The notes under the pieces were generated by a model. The model saw nothing but the letters and a program-made list of their open reading frames with translations, had not been told where the DNA came from and made no database searches. A stretch of 64,000 bases of DNA from Cruorifilaria tuberocauda (taxonomy: Eukaryota; Nematoda; Chromadorea; Rhabditida; Onchocercidae). The stretch spans positions 1-64,000 of the forward strand of contig JABVXU010000268.1 of assembly GCA_013365365.1 (NCBI GenBank), given 5' to 3'. The position numbers were made by a program, and so were the translations under genes. Of the stretch, positions 35,796 through 49,100 are shown one piece after another (positions within the stretch are counted from its first letter, which is position 1; each line of letters begins with the position of its first letter).

Positions 35796-37040
35796 AAAGA
35801 TGCCGTATATCGCTTACGTATATAACAATTTGTAACGGTTGCACATTCGATAGACTATCATCAATCCTTTATTTTAACGTATTTCTCCTCCTTCTTCTGC
35901 CAATATTTAATTCTCAATCTGTGGTATTTGGTAGGTTCATTCTGTACGATTTCATCTTTGCTTGAAATTAAAATTAAGTAAAAAAGTTTTCTTGAAGCTA
36001 GTCTGACTGGATCTTTCCTTACCTCACAGTGCAATATTGCCTTAGGAAAAAAATTTTTTTAATATTCGATCATAAATTATGAAAATTCGCTCGAACTTCC
36101 ATACTTAATTGTAGTTTGAAAAAGCAAATTTCATCTGTAAAAGATTTTGAAACATGAGTATTCAAAAATTAAAGTAGTTTCAAATAGGTTTGGTAGTAGA
36201 AAGTCAATGAATTCAAACTTGACGAGAAGCGAAGTTTTGCTTTTGAAATGTTTGATTGATACTGAAAAAGTTAAAAGTCTCATATATCATGATCACTCAC
36301 TTGCATATGCATCATCAAATTCCTTCAGTTTAAATTTCCTCAATTTATAGCTGCATTAAATTTAAATATTTCTTTAACCAAATGAAAAATCGAGAGTAGG
36401 AAACGGGGAAATTCGACAAATATTCAGTTTTGCTAGTCCATTTAGTTTGATTAACGTGCCAGCTCTATTTATCAATAGTGAAAAAAGGCTCCCACCCTGT
36501 TCTTCAATATTTCTTTCTTAATTCATGGGTTCTTCTGAAAAGCTAAACAAAGCTTTTCTTAATCAGTCCGTATAGATTGTAGATTTCAAATATTATACAA
36601 TATAAATTTAAAAATCATCGAATTTATGACAAATTGAAATTCCTTCGAACTATAGTATATCAAATTACAGGCATTGCTGCTTCAATTCACATCTTGCTCA
36701 GCTTTGAAAGCTGACCGGTTTATATGGCAACTTCAAATCTCACTCTTTGCTAACTTTCCGGAAATAAATTAGTATTAGTGAAAATTGTACACAATTTTAA
36801 TTTCAATCATAAATATTCTCAAGATAAGATAAATTAGATAATTGTTTACTAAAAGTGTTAGAAACGAATAAAATAAACTTTAAGAGATTTCAAATTAAAA
36901 ATATTTTGCATATAATTATATTGTTCATTTATTGCGTTTATGGAAAAACTTATAAAGATGCAAATCATCGTTGGATTAAAGTGAATATAGGTCGTTGCCA
37001 CAGAACACGGCATGATCGGAATTCTCATATCCTTTTATCT

Positions 37041-37052
37041 GATTATTTTCAG
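37041..37052 (+). promoter_or_regulatory. Strong 5'UTR splice acceptor of the SYG-2-like gene
   Basis: GATTATTTTCAG followed by 74 nt of leader and the start ATG at 37127. Likely a cis or SL trans-splice acceptor. Confidence 0.45.
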
Positions 37053-37126
37053 GAGACTTTCCCAGAAGACGCTATTGCTTGAAAGATCTCTTTATTCTCT
37101 GTTTTTGAAACCTCTTCAATTCCACA

Positions 37127-40100
37127 ATGACAGCGCGGGAAAAAGCTTATTCCGCTCTCATTTTATTATGGACGTGCATTGCTAGCTGCGCAAGAGGTTT
37201 GTTTGTTTCTTCAAAATTTTTTTTTAATATGTTAATTTAATCAAATTACAAGAATTATCGAATCCATCTTGCTAATACAACTTGTCATCATCGTCCCAAA
37301 AAGTTTGATGCTTTCAGTCTTTTGTTGAATTCGATTATCAACAAAAAAAAAAGTCCTCTGGATTTTTGGTTCTATAACATTTTCTATTAGATAGGTAGAT
37401 CGCATTAAAATATTTGTCTTGGCATTTTCAAATTTGTCGTACGAATCTCTTCAGTCATCTCATCCTCTGGAAAGCAACATCCAGAAGACTGTATACATTC
37501 GTATACAAATCCCACTCTTTTGTCTTATAAAAATGGCTAACGTTTATCTAAATTCGCCTTGTTCAAGTTTTTGGTACATTTTTTATCAGAATTCCAGCTT
37601 TTGCCTCTCATTTTCATTCTGTTATCATACTATCATTTTAAAAATTTCAAAAATTTGAAGTGAATTTCGAGATAATCATGATTAAGAGTTTCTTAATTTG
37701 ATATTGAGAACTGTTTTCAACAGCCTTCTATTTCAGTGGTGAGGTTTTTGACGCAGCAAGTTTATTTTTCCGCTTCATGCAGCAATTTTACATAAATACA
37801 CTAGCCTTTATATGATATAAGTTTCTGCTCATTCCAGTTCAGGGAAGCTGGAATTTACGTTTCACTCAATTTCATTTATTTTGGATTAAATACTGATTAC
37901 AGACAGCTAATGTATTAATAAATTTAAATCCCAGCTTTTACTAAATTTCCTTACCTTTCGGAATTCTAACTCAAGGTTCCTTTTTTTCTGCTTATGTGGT
38001 GGTGATATCATTTGTTTATTTTTATCTACAATTCAAATTAAAAAAGAAATTTAGAATAAAATAGGAAGTAAAAATTATAAACCCAAATGTCTATCGTTCT
38101 GTCCATCTGAATAATTCTCTGTTTCACCTAACAATAATCATTTTAAGTAATTATTGCTATTGCAATTCAATTTTGTGTCTTTTTTTGCACTAAAATCTGT
38201 CCAATCTCTACTCAGAATTAGTGGATAACAAAAATTTTTGAAATTCATTTCCTTTTTTTGCATCCATACGAGATGAACATTAGTACGAGAAGAATTACTA
38301 GAAATTCCTGAATTGTTAAAATTCGCGAATTTCAAATGTTCGAATAAGGCTTAATTGATATGAATATGACATATATGATAGTTTCAGTGCATTCTGCATC
38401 ATGTGATTGAAATGATTGTAATTTTTTTCAAATAATGAGTTATGTATAAAGTGCTTCTTTTTAATTTGCTAGCTACTTGAACTAGTAATAAGTTAACGAT
38501 TAAAAAAAATGGAAGGCATTTTAATGGAGCAGTTTAAGTATTCAAATATCTCTTTTTCAAATTACCGCCTTTAGCATAGCTCAGTGCATTTACTGGACAT
38601 ATATTAAATCTATTATAAGCTTCTAATATTGCATTTGCTATGCACCTGTCACAAAAACAATTATATGTGCATTTTAATATCCAAAGTAGAATTCTGATTA
38701 AATGCAGATTAGGATTGCATGAGATTAAATACGAGACATTTTTGGCATAAAATTTAAAAGTAAAATCACGAGTTTTTTGATATAATACAGTGTTTTTATG
38801 TTAAAAAATGCTAATATGATGATCATTAGAGCAGATGACTTCCTTTCTATCAAATTAGTCGTATGAAAAATGGATGAAATTAATGAAATCAATTGAGAGA
38901 AAAAACAAATCTGGAAAATTTGCTTGAACATTTATGATTTATATCGGATTGTTAGACCTATTCTCCTATTTCTCCATTTCTCCTATTTTTCGACTTTTAT
39001 TTTTTCTAGTAATCATACCATGCTATTATTTCCATTCGATCCAGCTATTCGTTTTCTCTATTATCAGATGCATTACAGTGATTGGAGAATAATTTGGTAT
39101 AATTTTGTAAATTATTTCGCGACAACTATTATGGAAAGGCATCATTTTTTTCTTTACAACTGGATATCTGAATTGGAAACTGTAGCTAATTAAAATTTTT
39201 GGTTTTGTTTTAAAAAAATGTGATTCATATGTGTTCAATGGTGTTGAAACAAGCTCTGAATATATATTTTCCATTAAAGTCATAAAATTTTGCTTCTAGA
39301 ACACATTGCGGCATGACTCCTGACAGTATGTAAACATTGTTATAAAAGGTTATGTTCAATGACAAATCATAACACACTATTATCACAGTATTGTTACTTT
39401 GTCCAACAAATGACCTCCAACTGTTTCTTTACCCATTATTTGCCGAAACTGTAATTCTCATAAGATCGCTAATCATCAATAAATCTGTTGCACGGTACGA
39501 TATGTGCATTTTTCTTCCCTTACATCTAGAATATTTGTAGTAAACAGGTATAATATGCATGATGGAGGGATTTCAATGATAAAATATTAACTGCTGTTTT
39601 TTTCATTATTTAGAAAGAAAGGCAAACCTGAATATTTATTCTTCTTTGAAATTTGAAATTTTTTTTTATAAATTTAGAAATTTTCTTATAGAAGATGCAG
39701 TGTTTTTAACAAGGCCAAGAACAGAACCTTACTACGTTACGGAAGGACAAGAAGGCCCAATAATAGAGTGTAGCTTTGCTCCTGAGTTCCGTAATCGTAC
39801 TCGATATGAGCCAAGTTGGACAGTTGTAGCTGGTGATTTACCCAGGTTTGCTTGTAAATTTATGTGAATGACAAATTTCAACATTTTTTCTTCCTTTATA
39901 AATTTTGACGATTGCATTTTTTAAATGATATTTCTGGATAGATTTGATTTGCAAAAGCAGAGAGAGACTGGTCAGTGATTAGGACCTGAATAATCTGTCA
40001 ACACTTTGATGATCTCATTTCAAATTTAACCAGGTATTCGAGAACATTTCTTGTATAGAATCAGTTGATTGAGTAGTCAGCAAAGGAATTATTAGAAAAA

Positions 40101-43100
40101 GTTTGAAAAGCGAAATCGCGATATATGATAAATTAGTGAATGAACGGAAATTGTATTGTGAATTTAATGAAAGAATGTCTTGGCTGTAAAAATAGGAAAA
40201 GTCATGCCAGTGAAGAGAATAATGCAATTATTGTTAATTTAATTTCAAATAATTGAGGGAAAAGGTATTTTTGTTCGAATGAAACTTTTTTTCCGTTACA
40301 AATAAGCCGTGCCTTACGTCACTTGCACCACATAATCTTTGCGTAAATTTTTGACGTTGAGGAATGACTAAAATTATTTCGATAATCTAGGGATGAATTT
40401 GCGAATTCCAAAAGTATTCCTATATTAGAGTTTATCAGGCACACTTAATATGAAAGCAGCTTGCTTCACACAATAAGCATTTATTTCTTCCGTAGTGTCG
40501 AAAAAATTCAGAAATAAATAATTGAGATTGGAGGAACTTATGAAGTTATATTGATTCTAAATAGCTGATCTTTCTGACTCATTTGGAAAATGAAAAACTC
40601 ATTGAAGATCGTGATTCAAATTTTGGAAATAAAAATTATTAAAAAATTTTGGATAATTTAGGCATCTGACACGTAACGGAGTATCATTTTCGAAACAACA
40701 CTACGAATTATTACAAACAAGTGGCGCATATAATTTACAAATTCGGCACGTTGTTTTTCGTCGAGATAATGGGAAGTTCTTCTGCACAGTCCTAGACAAG
40801 GAATCTGGAGCACAATATACTGTACAAGCGAATATCGTCGTTGTTGGTTCGTTTTTGAATACAACAATTTAATTTTTTCCAATCCTTGTAAATTATATTA
40901 AGAGTGAAGCATTATAGTGATGTGAAAAAGATTTCTACCATTTTTTCAAATTTTCTTCAACTTTTGTAAGTAGTAAGTGTGTAAGTATTGGATGATTATT
41001 AATAAAATAATCGGATCACATTTCATATATCATGCTTTAGGGTCAAATTTTACTTGTGCAGATGAAGTGTTTTGAAGGAAAATATCAATAAGATGTCAGT
41101 ATAGTGTTTGGTAATAATTAAGGTTTATAAAATGTTAAAGTGAGGCCTGCTATCAAGCTTTATGTTACATACAGGGATAGAAGTAGGAGGAAGCAAATCA
41201 TGTATGTATGATGTAGTGCAGTAGCAGATAGTTCTCGTGTTTTATGAACGGTAGATGCACTCAGTGAAGCGATGCAAATTGAGTGTGAATTGAATTTTGA
41301 GGTACGAACTGCTCCATCGCTCTGGCTTTATCATCCATTCTTGAAAGTCTATGCAGTCCTCCGTATCGCCAATTGCCATGTTTTGAGGACAATTGACTGA
41401 TGCATCGTTACATTAATTCTTAGAACTCGCATGACATGCACAGTGGAATGAATTAACTATCAAAAGATTTCAAATGTTAGAAACATACGACCCATCTTAT
41501 GACTAAATAAGTTCCATCAAAATTAAGTTTGTACATTATTACCGATAGAGTGCGAAATTTATTTTTAAAATTCTAAAAATTTTGAAGGTTTCAGTTTCCT
41601 GATATATATATATATATATATACAATGAGACAAAAAGTAATTCGGCCTTTCCGTGTCATTTCAATGCAGCACCAACAAGATAGAAATCTCTTTTGCAGAA
41701 GAAAATTGTATTAGATAACAATCTTGATTATCATCATTCTTCCTTCAGTTTCTTTTTTATCAAAAGATTAGATAACAAAATATTTCGAAATATTCTGGTA
41801 TTGCCAATATAGAATAACATAATAATAAGATAGAATTTAATGACATAATAAAAGTTCAAATACATTTAATTTCGTCTTGTTCAAGTTAAAATATCTAATA
41901 ATGTATTAGCTTTATCCTTACTCGTTCTTTTGATGAATTGCTGCAAATTGCAAAATGTCTAGATATACGAAACTAACACTTTTGGAGATGAAGAATGACG
42001 TTTACCTTTGAAAGTTTTATTTACCATTTACTATTTATTTACGATTTTGGTGCTTGATGTGATTGCTCTGTCTGTGATGTCGAAGGCCTTTTGAAAAATG
42101 AACCAAAATAATACTTTGTTAGCCATAAAAATTGGAACTCAATACTGTTGAAGAGAAATAATTGCAAGTGATAGAATTTAAACTTTTGTCTGGCGCATTT
42201 GCTACGAATTTGCAAAAATTTAAGAAATTTTTTGATCAAAACTTGCATCCTTTTTCATGTATTTGAAAATCTTAAGAAATACATGAAATGAACGGAGAAA
42301 AAGGAAAATAGCCGTAGAAATAATATGGATTTCAGTAATGAAAGTAACAATTTTGGAACGTACACTATTGCTTATTTGATTTCGTACATAATAATAATTT
42401 CGAAGTGGGTTCCGTTGAATAATAATTTATTGGTTACTTGTAATTGTGAGAAGTAATAACATATCTTCTCTTTGTTTATTAATTATTTCGAAAAAAGACA
42501 AAGTTATGTTAAATGGAATTTTTCGTTGGAACCATTTTTGTCAATTCAAATCTTAAATTACGAGTTGTATGATTTCGTAGTGATTATTTTTGGAAAGATG
42601 AAATTTTGAAGAAATTAAGATTAAAAGGTGGAAATTTAACCATAACAAAATTTAGAAGTCAGTCGCAAATAAGCATGTAATCAGCAGAGGTCACTATGTT
42701 TACAACCTCTCAAGGGCGAATGTCGAGCCGCAATATATTTGTTTGCTAATAGCACGGCTCTAGCACATGGGTCATCCGAATTACCCACTGCATATCCATT
42801 TTGTCAACATAAATACGGTGTCATAGTTTTCGAGAAATTTTTATTGTGATGTCAAATTATCACAGGGAAAATAAAGGGATCATAATTCAAGTACAGTTAC
42901 AACCATGATACTGTTTACTACCACTTTCCTTACGCATAAAAAGGATGATAGTGGAAATTTGTGAAACACATTCGTAATTTTGGATAGCGAAATAAGGGAT
43001 TAATAATGAAAGATTGAAATTGTTTACTACCAATGCTTATTATTGTAATCTTTCTCTTTATACTTGTTTCTTTTTGAAGACGATAATGGAGTTCTTAGAA

Positions 43101-46100
43101 GTTGTCACCTTTCTATATTCATGTCATGTATCTTTTCAAATACGATCATTTGAGCGCGTTCCATTTTATATAAAAACAGATGTGCTCATAATGGCATATA
43201 ATTATACGGAGAAAAGGGACGTTGGGAGAAGGTTCATTTCCCGTGAATAATCGTCTTTTGGTTGTTAGGAAAGGAAAGATGAAAGGATTCTTTCATGGAT
43301 TGTCCTAAAATGAAATGTTGGAAGAGATTAGATATTACACTAAAATATCCCATGCCAATCATAGACTCAGTATTATTAAAAGATGAATTTTAAAAAAGAG
43401 AAAAGTGGGCGGACTGGTTCCTTTGATTCGTCTTACTTAAGAAAGATTTCGAAAGGCCGGATTAAAAACTTATTTTCCATGTTCTTCAACTGCGAAAATC
43501 AGGTTAAAAAGATTTTATTTATGTAAGGAAAAAATGAGAAATTGTCTTCTAAAAAAAAAATTACCAATTTGGGACGTCAGCTATCAATTTCACGCATCTC
43601 AACAAGCATCATTTATTCGAAAAGTTACTTAGATGAATAAATTTCAAAATAAATTAAATAAATTGAATAATAAATTAAATTAATGAATAATAATTATAAT
43701 TAAATAAAATAATAAATTAAATAAATTTCACCTATTTAATGTCTTTTCCAAAGCATTTGTATATCCGGATACGCCTTCCTAGTTCTCTCACAGTTTTTTA
43801 TTTCAAAGAACAAAAGCCTTGCAAAAAAAAATAATTGACATTTTGAGGCTATAGTTGTCGCAGGAAACAATATATATTGTGGTTGAGGTAAAACAGGTGT
43901 TTATTGTTGAACTTTCGCCAGCATAGAAAGCGCGGAATCGTTATGCTTTTTTGAAAATGAACATCTGGAGAGCTAGCTTAAGTCGATGCCTTTTATAAAG
44001 TTAAGCTTCTCTTTTTCCAACAAAGATGTCGTATCCTATGACTTTTAATAGTAAAAATATTAACTATACCTGCTTGTCAAACAGAAATTTCCTATAGAAC
44101 CGTCAGTTAAGCAATTATTAAAGTTTTATTTGCTCAATATTAAAGAAGCTTTAATTTGTTAATTGTGAGTTAATACACCAATCAGTGAACTAGTGCGCAG
44201 CATATGTTAGCATCTGAAAGATGCCTTCACTGAAGCAGTTTATCTTAAAATTATTTTAGTGGAGCCGGAAAAGCCAGTAATTACTCGGCAGCCATCCGGA
44301 GCAGTTAAGGAAGGTGAACTGGTAACTATTGAATGTCAAACAGTGGGTGGTAATCCGCCGCCTTCATTTGTATGGGTTTTCAGTAATCGATCTGTTGTAC
44401 CCGAAGAATGGTACCACGTGAGATCGTCTATTTCGCCCGATAGACCATCTGTATCTATCCTTCAGTAAGTCTTACTTTCCATAATTATTTAAAAATTTCA
44501 TGATGGAATTGAATATTTGCTCAGCATTGTCAACCTTCAAATTTTCACGTCAGATTCGATGAACAAGAATTTAATTGTAGGTGGAGAGTAAATGCAGAGG
44601 AAAATGAAGCTTATTTAAACTGTCAAATCTGGAACGAAGCATTACCAAAGGGTGAGCATAAAGATGCAAGCACAACTCGTTTAAATGCAAGTTACTTCTT
44701 TTTTCTGATTTGAAAAATTATGAATATCTCAAAAAAAGCAAGTTCATTTCATCAATTAAAAAAAGTACTTCTCTTGAACTGGCAATTTACAATATATCCA
44801 TTACATTGTTAAACAGCATCTCACGATTACTTCAACTTTCAAGGCAATACATTTTGTGTTACGTGATACGGTCATATTTGTGTTGATTTAGTAAGTAATA
44901 ACTGTTTTGAGACGTTTACTTTCGATTTCATCCCTATCGCATAATCTTATCAACTTTTGCAAGGTCGGTTGAATAGATTAGACTGGATATTTAAAAACAA
45001 ATTAGGTGTTCTAGATATTATGATATTCGATATCACTATCTTTTTATATTCATATATTAAAAGGAGAATGTTGTTAATAAAAGTAGTAATGTTGATAATA
45101 TATCTATTTGATTAACTTTCAAGTCTTATATCGTAATCTATACATCTTAGTTCTAAAACATTTTTCGAAAATATTTGATGGGCGAGACATTTGTACAAAT
45201 GACTGATTCGATCGTAATAATCTGATCTAACTATCAGTAGCTGCAATGTCGACATATCCTTAAGGTCAATAACATGTATTATGTAACACACTGCTCCCAT
45301 TTACTTTTCATTTGTACAGTCAAACGACCCTGAAATGATATCATCGTCTAAAAGTGACCGTTAATCAGTGAGTGTCCGATGCATGATTAACATAAAGCAG
45401 TATATATAAAATGAGAAATGAAGAGGGATCAGTTTCCAAATTCTCATTTACGAGACTGAGAAAGAATTCAGTAATAAATCTTAAATTTAAGAGTTGGGCT
45501 GTCAGTATAATTGAATTTAACTGAGTCAAAATTAGTTTAGATGTTTATCTAAATTAATTTCTCTGTCTAATCAGCAAATAAACTTAAATTATAGATTGTG
45601 CAACTTTCCGATAAATGATTGTAATTCTCAGTACAAAATTCTTAGGCGCTTCATAATAAAAAAAAATTTCTTGCATAGAACAATTAATATTTACTATTTA
45701 AACCATTTCAATTGAAATATGAGCGCTTGTTTAATCGGATTATTGATGTTAAGGTGTTGTACGGACCACGAGTTCACGTTGGTCCAGTGTACGATTATAA
45801 CGTCGAGGAAGGAGAACGTATAGAACTCACGTGTTCAGCAAACGGTAATCCTGCTCCGTTACAATTCGAATGGTATAATGTCGCTGGTGGTAAATTAATT
45901 TTTGTTTTTTTTCCTGTTGGTCGTTTTTGTTCATTATTGATTATAACAACCATTCGTAGACCACCTTTAGTAGTCTGAAATGGTACTAAAAATCAGACTT
46001 ATAATGTTTTTGAGATTTGATGCTGAATTGTTAAAAATTCTTGCTAAATTGATGCTTATTACTCATCCATCAATTATCACTTGTCATTCCTTAGGTGAAC

Positions 46101-49100
46101 ATTTTACTGGAGCAAACTGGCAATTCTTAGTCGAACGGAAGCATAGTGGTGAATTTCGGTGCACGGCAACAAATTCTATTGAAAGTGGTGCTGACAAATT
46201 AACACTGAATGTTCAGTATGGGCCGATTGTTAAAGTTAAAGTAAGTTATTGTAAATATAATTTCTACATATAAAGAATGGAATGGTCTTTCTGTGCAATT
46301 AATCATCTGATAGCGCAAATAATTTACATGAGATACGTTATATATATGATCGTTCGAGAATTTTTAATCTAATATTTAAAATTATTTCTTTAATGTATTC
46401 GTTAGTTAAGGTTTATTTAATAAGTCAAATTGAGTTATTTTCAGGAACGGATAAATCCGGCAGAGGGCGATACAGTAACGTTAGAATGCGCAGTTGACGC
46501 TAATCCACCAGCTAATTCAATTGTTTGGTCTGGACCAAATGATATTGCTTATGAAGGATCAATCTACAAAATTGATTCCATACAAAGGTGTGCATTCAAT
46601 CCCACATTTAAAATATTTAAAATAGGAATATTGAGAAAATTTTTGATTAAATGATTTATTTCGTAAATTTACTCGATCTTACGCAGAGTTTATACCACTG
46701 TTGTGTTCAGAACGCATTTTGGCAACTACACGTGTACAGCAGTCAACGTGTTAACAGTTCATGGCACGAAATCAGGACCGGTAACTCGAACGGGTCAAGC
46801 ATTTACTTTCATTGATGTGAGCTTTTTTTCATTGAAATGTTTTAAAAATGTTGGTGGAGGAACCTGCATACGAGTTTTTGAAGATTGAATGGATTTATTC
46901 CTAATTTTTAATCTGGAAGAATTTCAGAAAATATGCTGTTTTTCTCAACTGGTTTTAAGATTAGGCTTCTGAGTAGCATAATTTTTCACAAAAAAAATTA
47001 GTCTTCGATTTTTCAGTTTATATGATGGATTTTCCTTGAAAATTACAGGTATTACGCCGGCCAGGTGAAGCACTAATAACGGCTTCCAGTACCGTGATTG
47101 CAGTTGGAGGTGAAGCAACGTTGAGATGTACAGCCGTTGACGTAGGCAGTCCAGAAGCAGAATATCGTTGGTTGACACCATCCTCCTCTGGCAGTTACAA
47201 AGAACGAAAAACTCCCATTTACACCCTTGAACATGCTACTCTCGCTGATAATGGTGACTATCGATGTTTGCCTTTTAACAGAATCGGTGACGGGATGGAA
47301 GGAATTCTGACGATACAGGTTGGTTCAACGTAATGAGTTCCAGTCGTCAAAATTTTGCTGATGTATGAATTTTGTAAGAAGATGAGGTAAAATAAATAAA
47401 GGACACATTAAGCATGTTAATTAAACAATGATGGGTATTGGTTACTGCGCATCTTTTAATACTCACAAATATGAAACGATTTAGGTAATTGAACCGTCGA
47501 AAATAATTCGCCCACTGCCGGAAATTCTCATCTTCAACACTGGTGAAACATCGGTTAGTTTGAGATGCGAAGCACAAGGTTATCCGGCTCCACAGTTTCA
47601 GTGGCTTAAAGATGGACAAGTAATTAACAAAAGAGATAGCAATTCTCATTGGTCGATCAGTTCGGAGCAACATCCAAACAAGTCAGCAAATCATATTAGT
47701 CTATGATTTGTTATTCATTTTGAAGAAAGTTCATTTAGTAAATCTTAAAAAGCTGTTAGGCATTCACTTTTTTAGCTGCCCGAAAAGTGATTTTTGCTCT
47801 ATCACGATGGTTGCGTTTTTGAATTTCCAACAGCCGTTAGCATGGAATGATAAGGGCAATTACTCGTGCAAATCTAGCAATGGTTTGGGGAAGTTCGTAA
47901 CTAGTTCGATGGCACTTAGCGTCACACATGGACCTGTGATACTTAATGAACGATATCCAAACGATGCTTTGGCTGCTGCTGATATTGGATCTACTGTAAG
48001 TGTACAATTCTGCACATGAGTCATATTTATAAGAAATTTGAAATTTTCAGTCTTGATGCATTATCAAGCGCAATACGAATATATCTGCTTTAAAAGATGG
48101 TTGATAATTTGCTCAAAACTCAAAATTTGGTGCAACTAAATAATTTATCAAAATGAGATATAGGAATCTGATTTCGAAGTTCTGTATAATATAAGTACAA
48201 TTTATAGCGAATCTAAAGATGGAATTAGAAAATATTTCGCATTAAAAATAAATTTGTTCAGGCAAGAATAATATGTCATGTATCAGCACGTCCTGACCCT
48301 GAATTTGTATGGCTTCGAAACGGAAGTGAAGTACGTGACGGACAATCTCGATATGTCGTGCGTAACATCCGTCTAAATGATAAAATAGACGAGTTTCAAT
48401 CAATTCTCGAAATCACTGATTCAATGATCTACGATCATGGACCATATATTTGTCGGACCAGTAATGGTCACGGACAAAAGGAGGAGTTGATCATCAAATT
48501 ACAGACAAAAAGTAAGCTCAATTTTTTAACTGAAATGTAAGACATTGAAATTTACAACTAAACTCGCATGAATACAACAAAGTACATAATCCACGTCTCA
48601 AGAAATTGAAACTTCTGGATAATGATTATTGTTATTTTTTACGTGCCGATTATTTTTGAAAGAATGACACATTTTCTGTTATATTACTTCTTTAGTGTCC
48701 GTTATCAGATATAATTCATCGGGAGTAAAAGTTACAGAAGTTGTTAGTTATTAATTTATGACGAGAATAGTGTAATTTGAAAGTGAAAATGCATTGTGAT
48801 TCAGGCAAACCACAAGCTCCACGTGACCTTCAGTTGATATCTTCATTGCCAACTTCATTGTTTATTGGTTGGCGGCCAAGTTTTGATGGTGGCGAAGAAC
48901 AAAACTTCCAGCTCGAATATCGGAAGGTGAATCCGATGAAAGGGATTCCTGATTCTACGGAACCCTTAGCGATTTATATTGATGGTCGTAATGCGTCCTA
49001 TCTTACCTTATACGAAGTAAATACGCCTTATATCTAAGGATATTTTTAATGAGTAATAACTTGGTTATTGATTTCACTAATCTTAGCAACATAGCACGAT

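Larger units (their letters stand above)
21857..37040. other. 15-kb gene-poor region between sad-1 and the SYG-2-like gene
   Basis: No recognisable gene. Sequence is AT-rich with many short chance frames. Exceptions listed separately are three - strand exon candidates between 31.6 and 33.2 kb and GC-richer islands near 29.4, 34.1 and 35.7 kb. Part of this is presumably the upstream regulatory region of the SYG-2-like gene. I saw no tRNA, terminal inverted repeat or transposase. Confidence 0.55.
40847..44259 (+). other. Long third intron of syg-2
   Basis: A 3.4-kb phase-1 intron between Ig1 and Ig2. It contains an (AT)n tract and an AT-rich degenerate repeat, listed separately. No coding exon is supported. 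Confidence 0.75.

Noticed and set aside
36855..37082. 75-codon + frame just before syg-2
   Set aside because: It overlaps the 5'UTR acceptor, has a low-complexity N-terminal half and does not connect to the signal-peptide exon.
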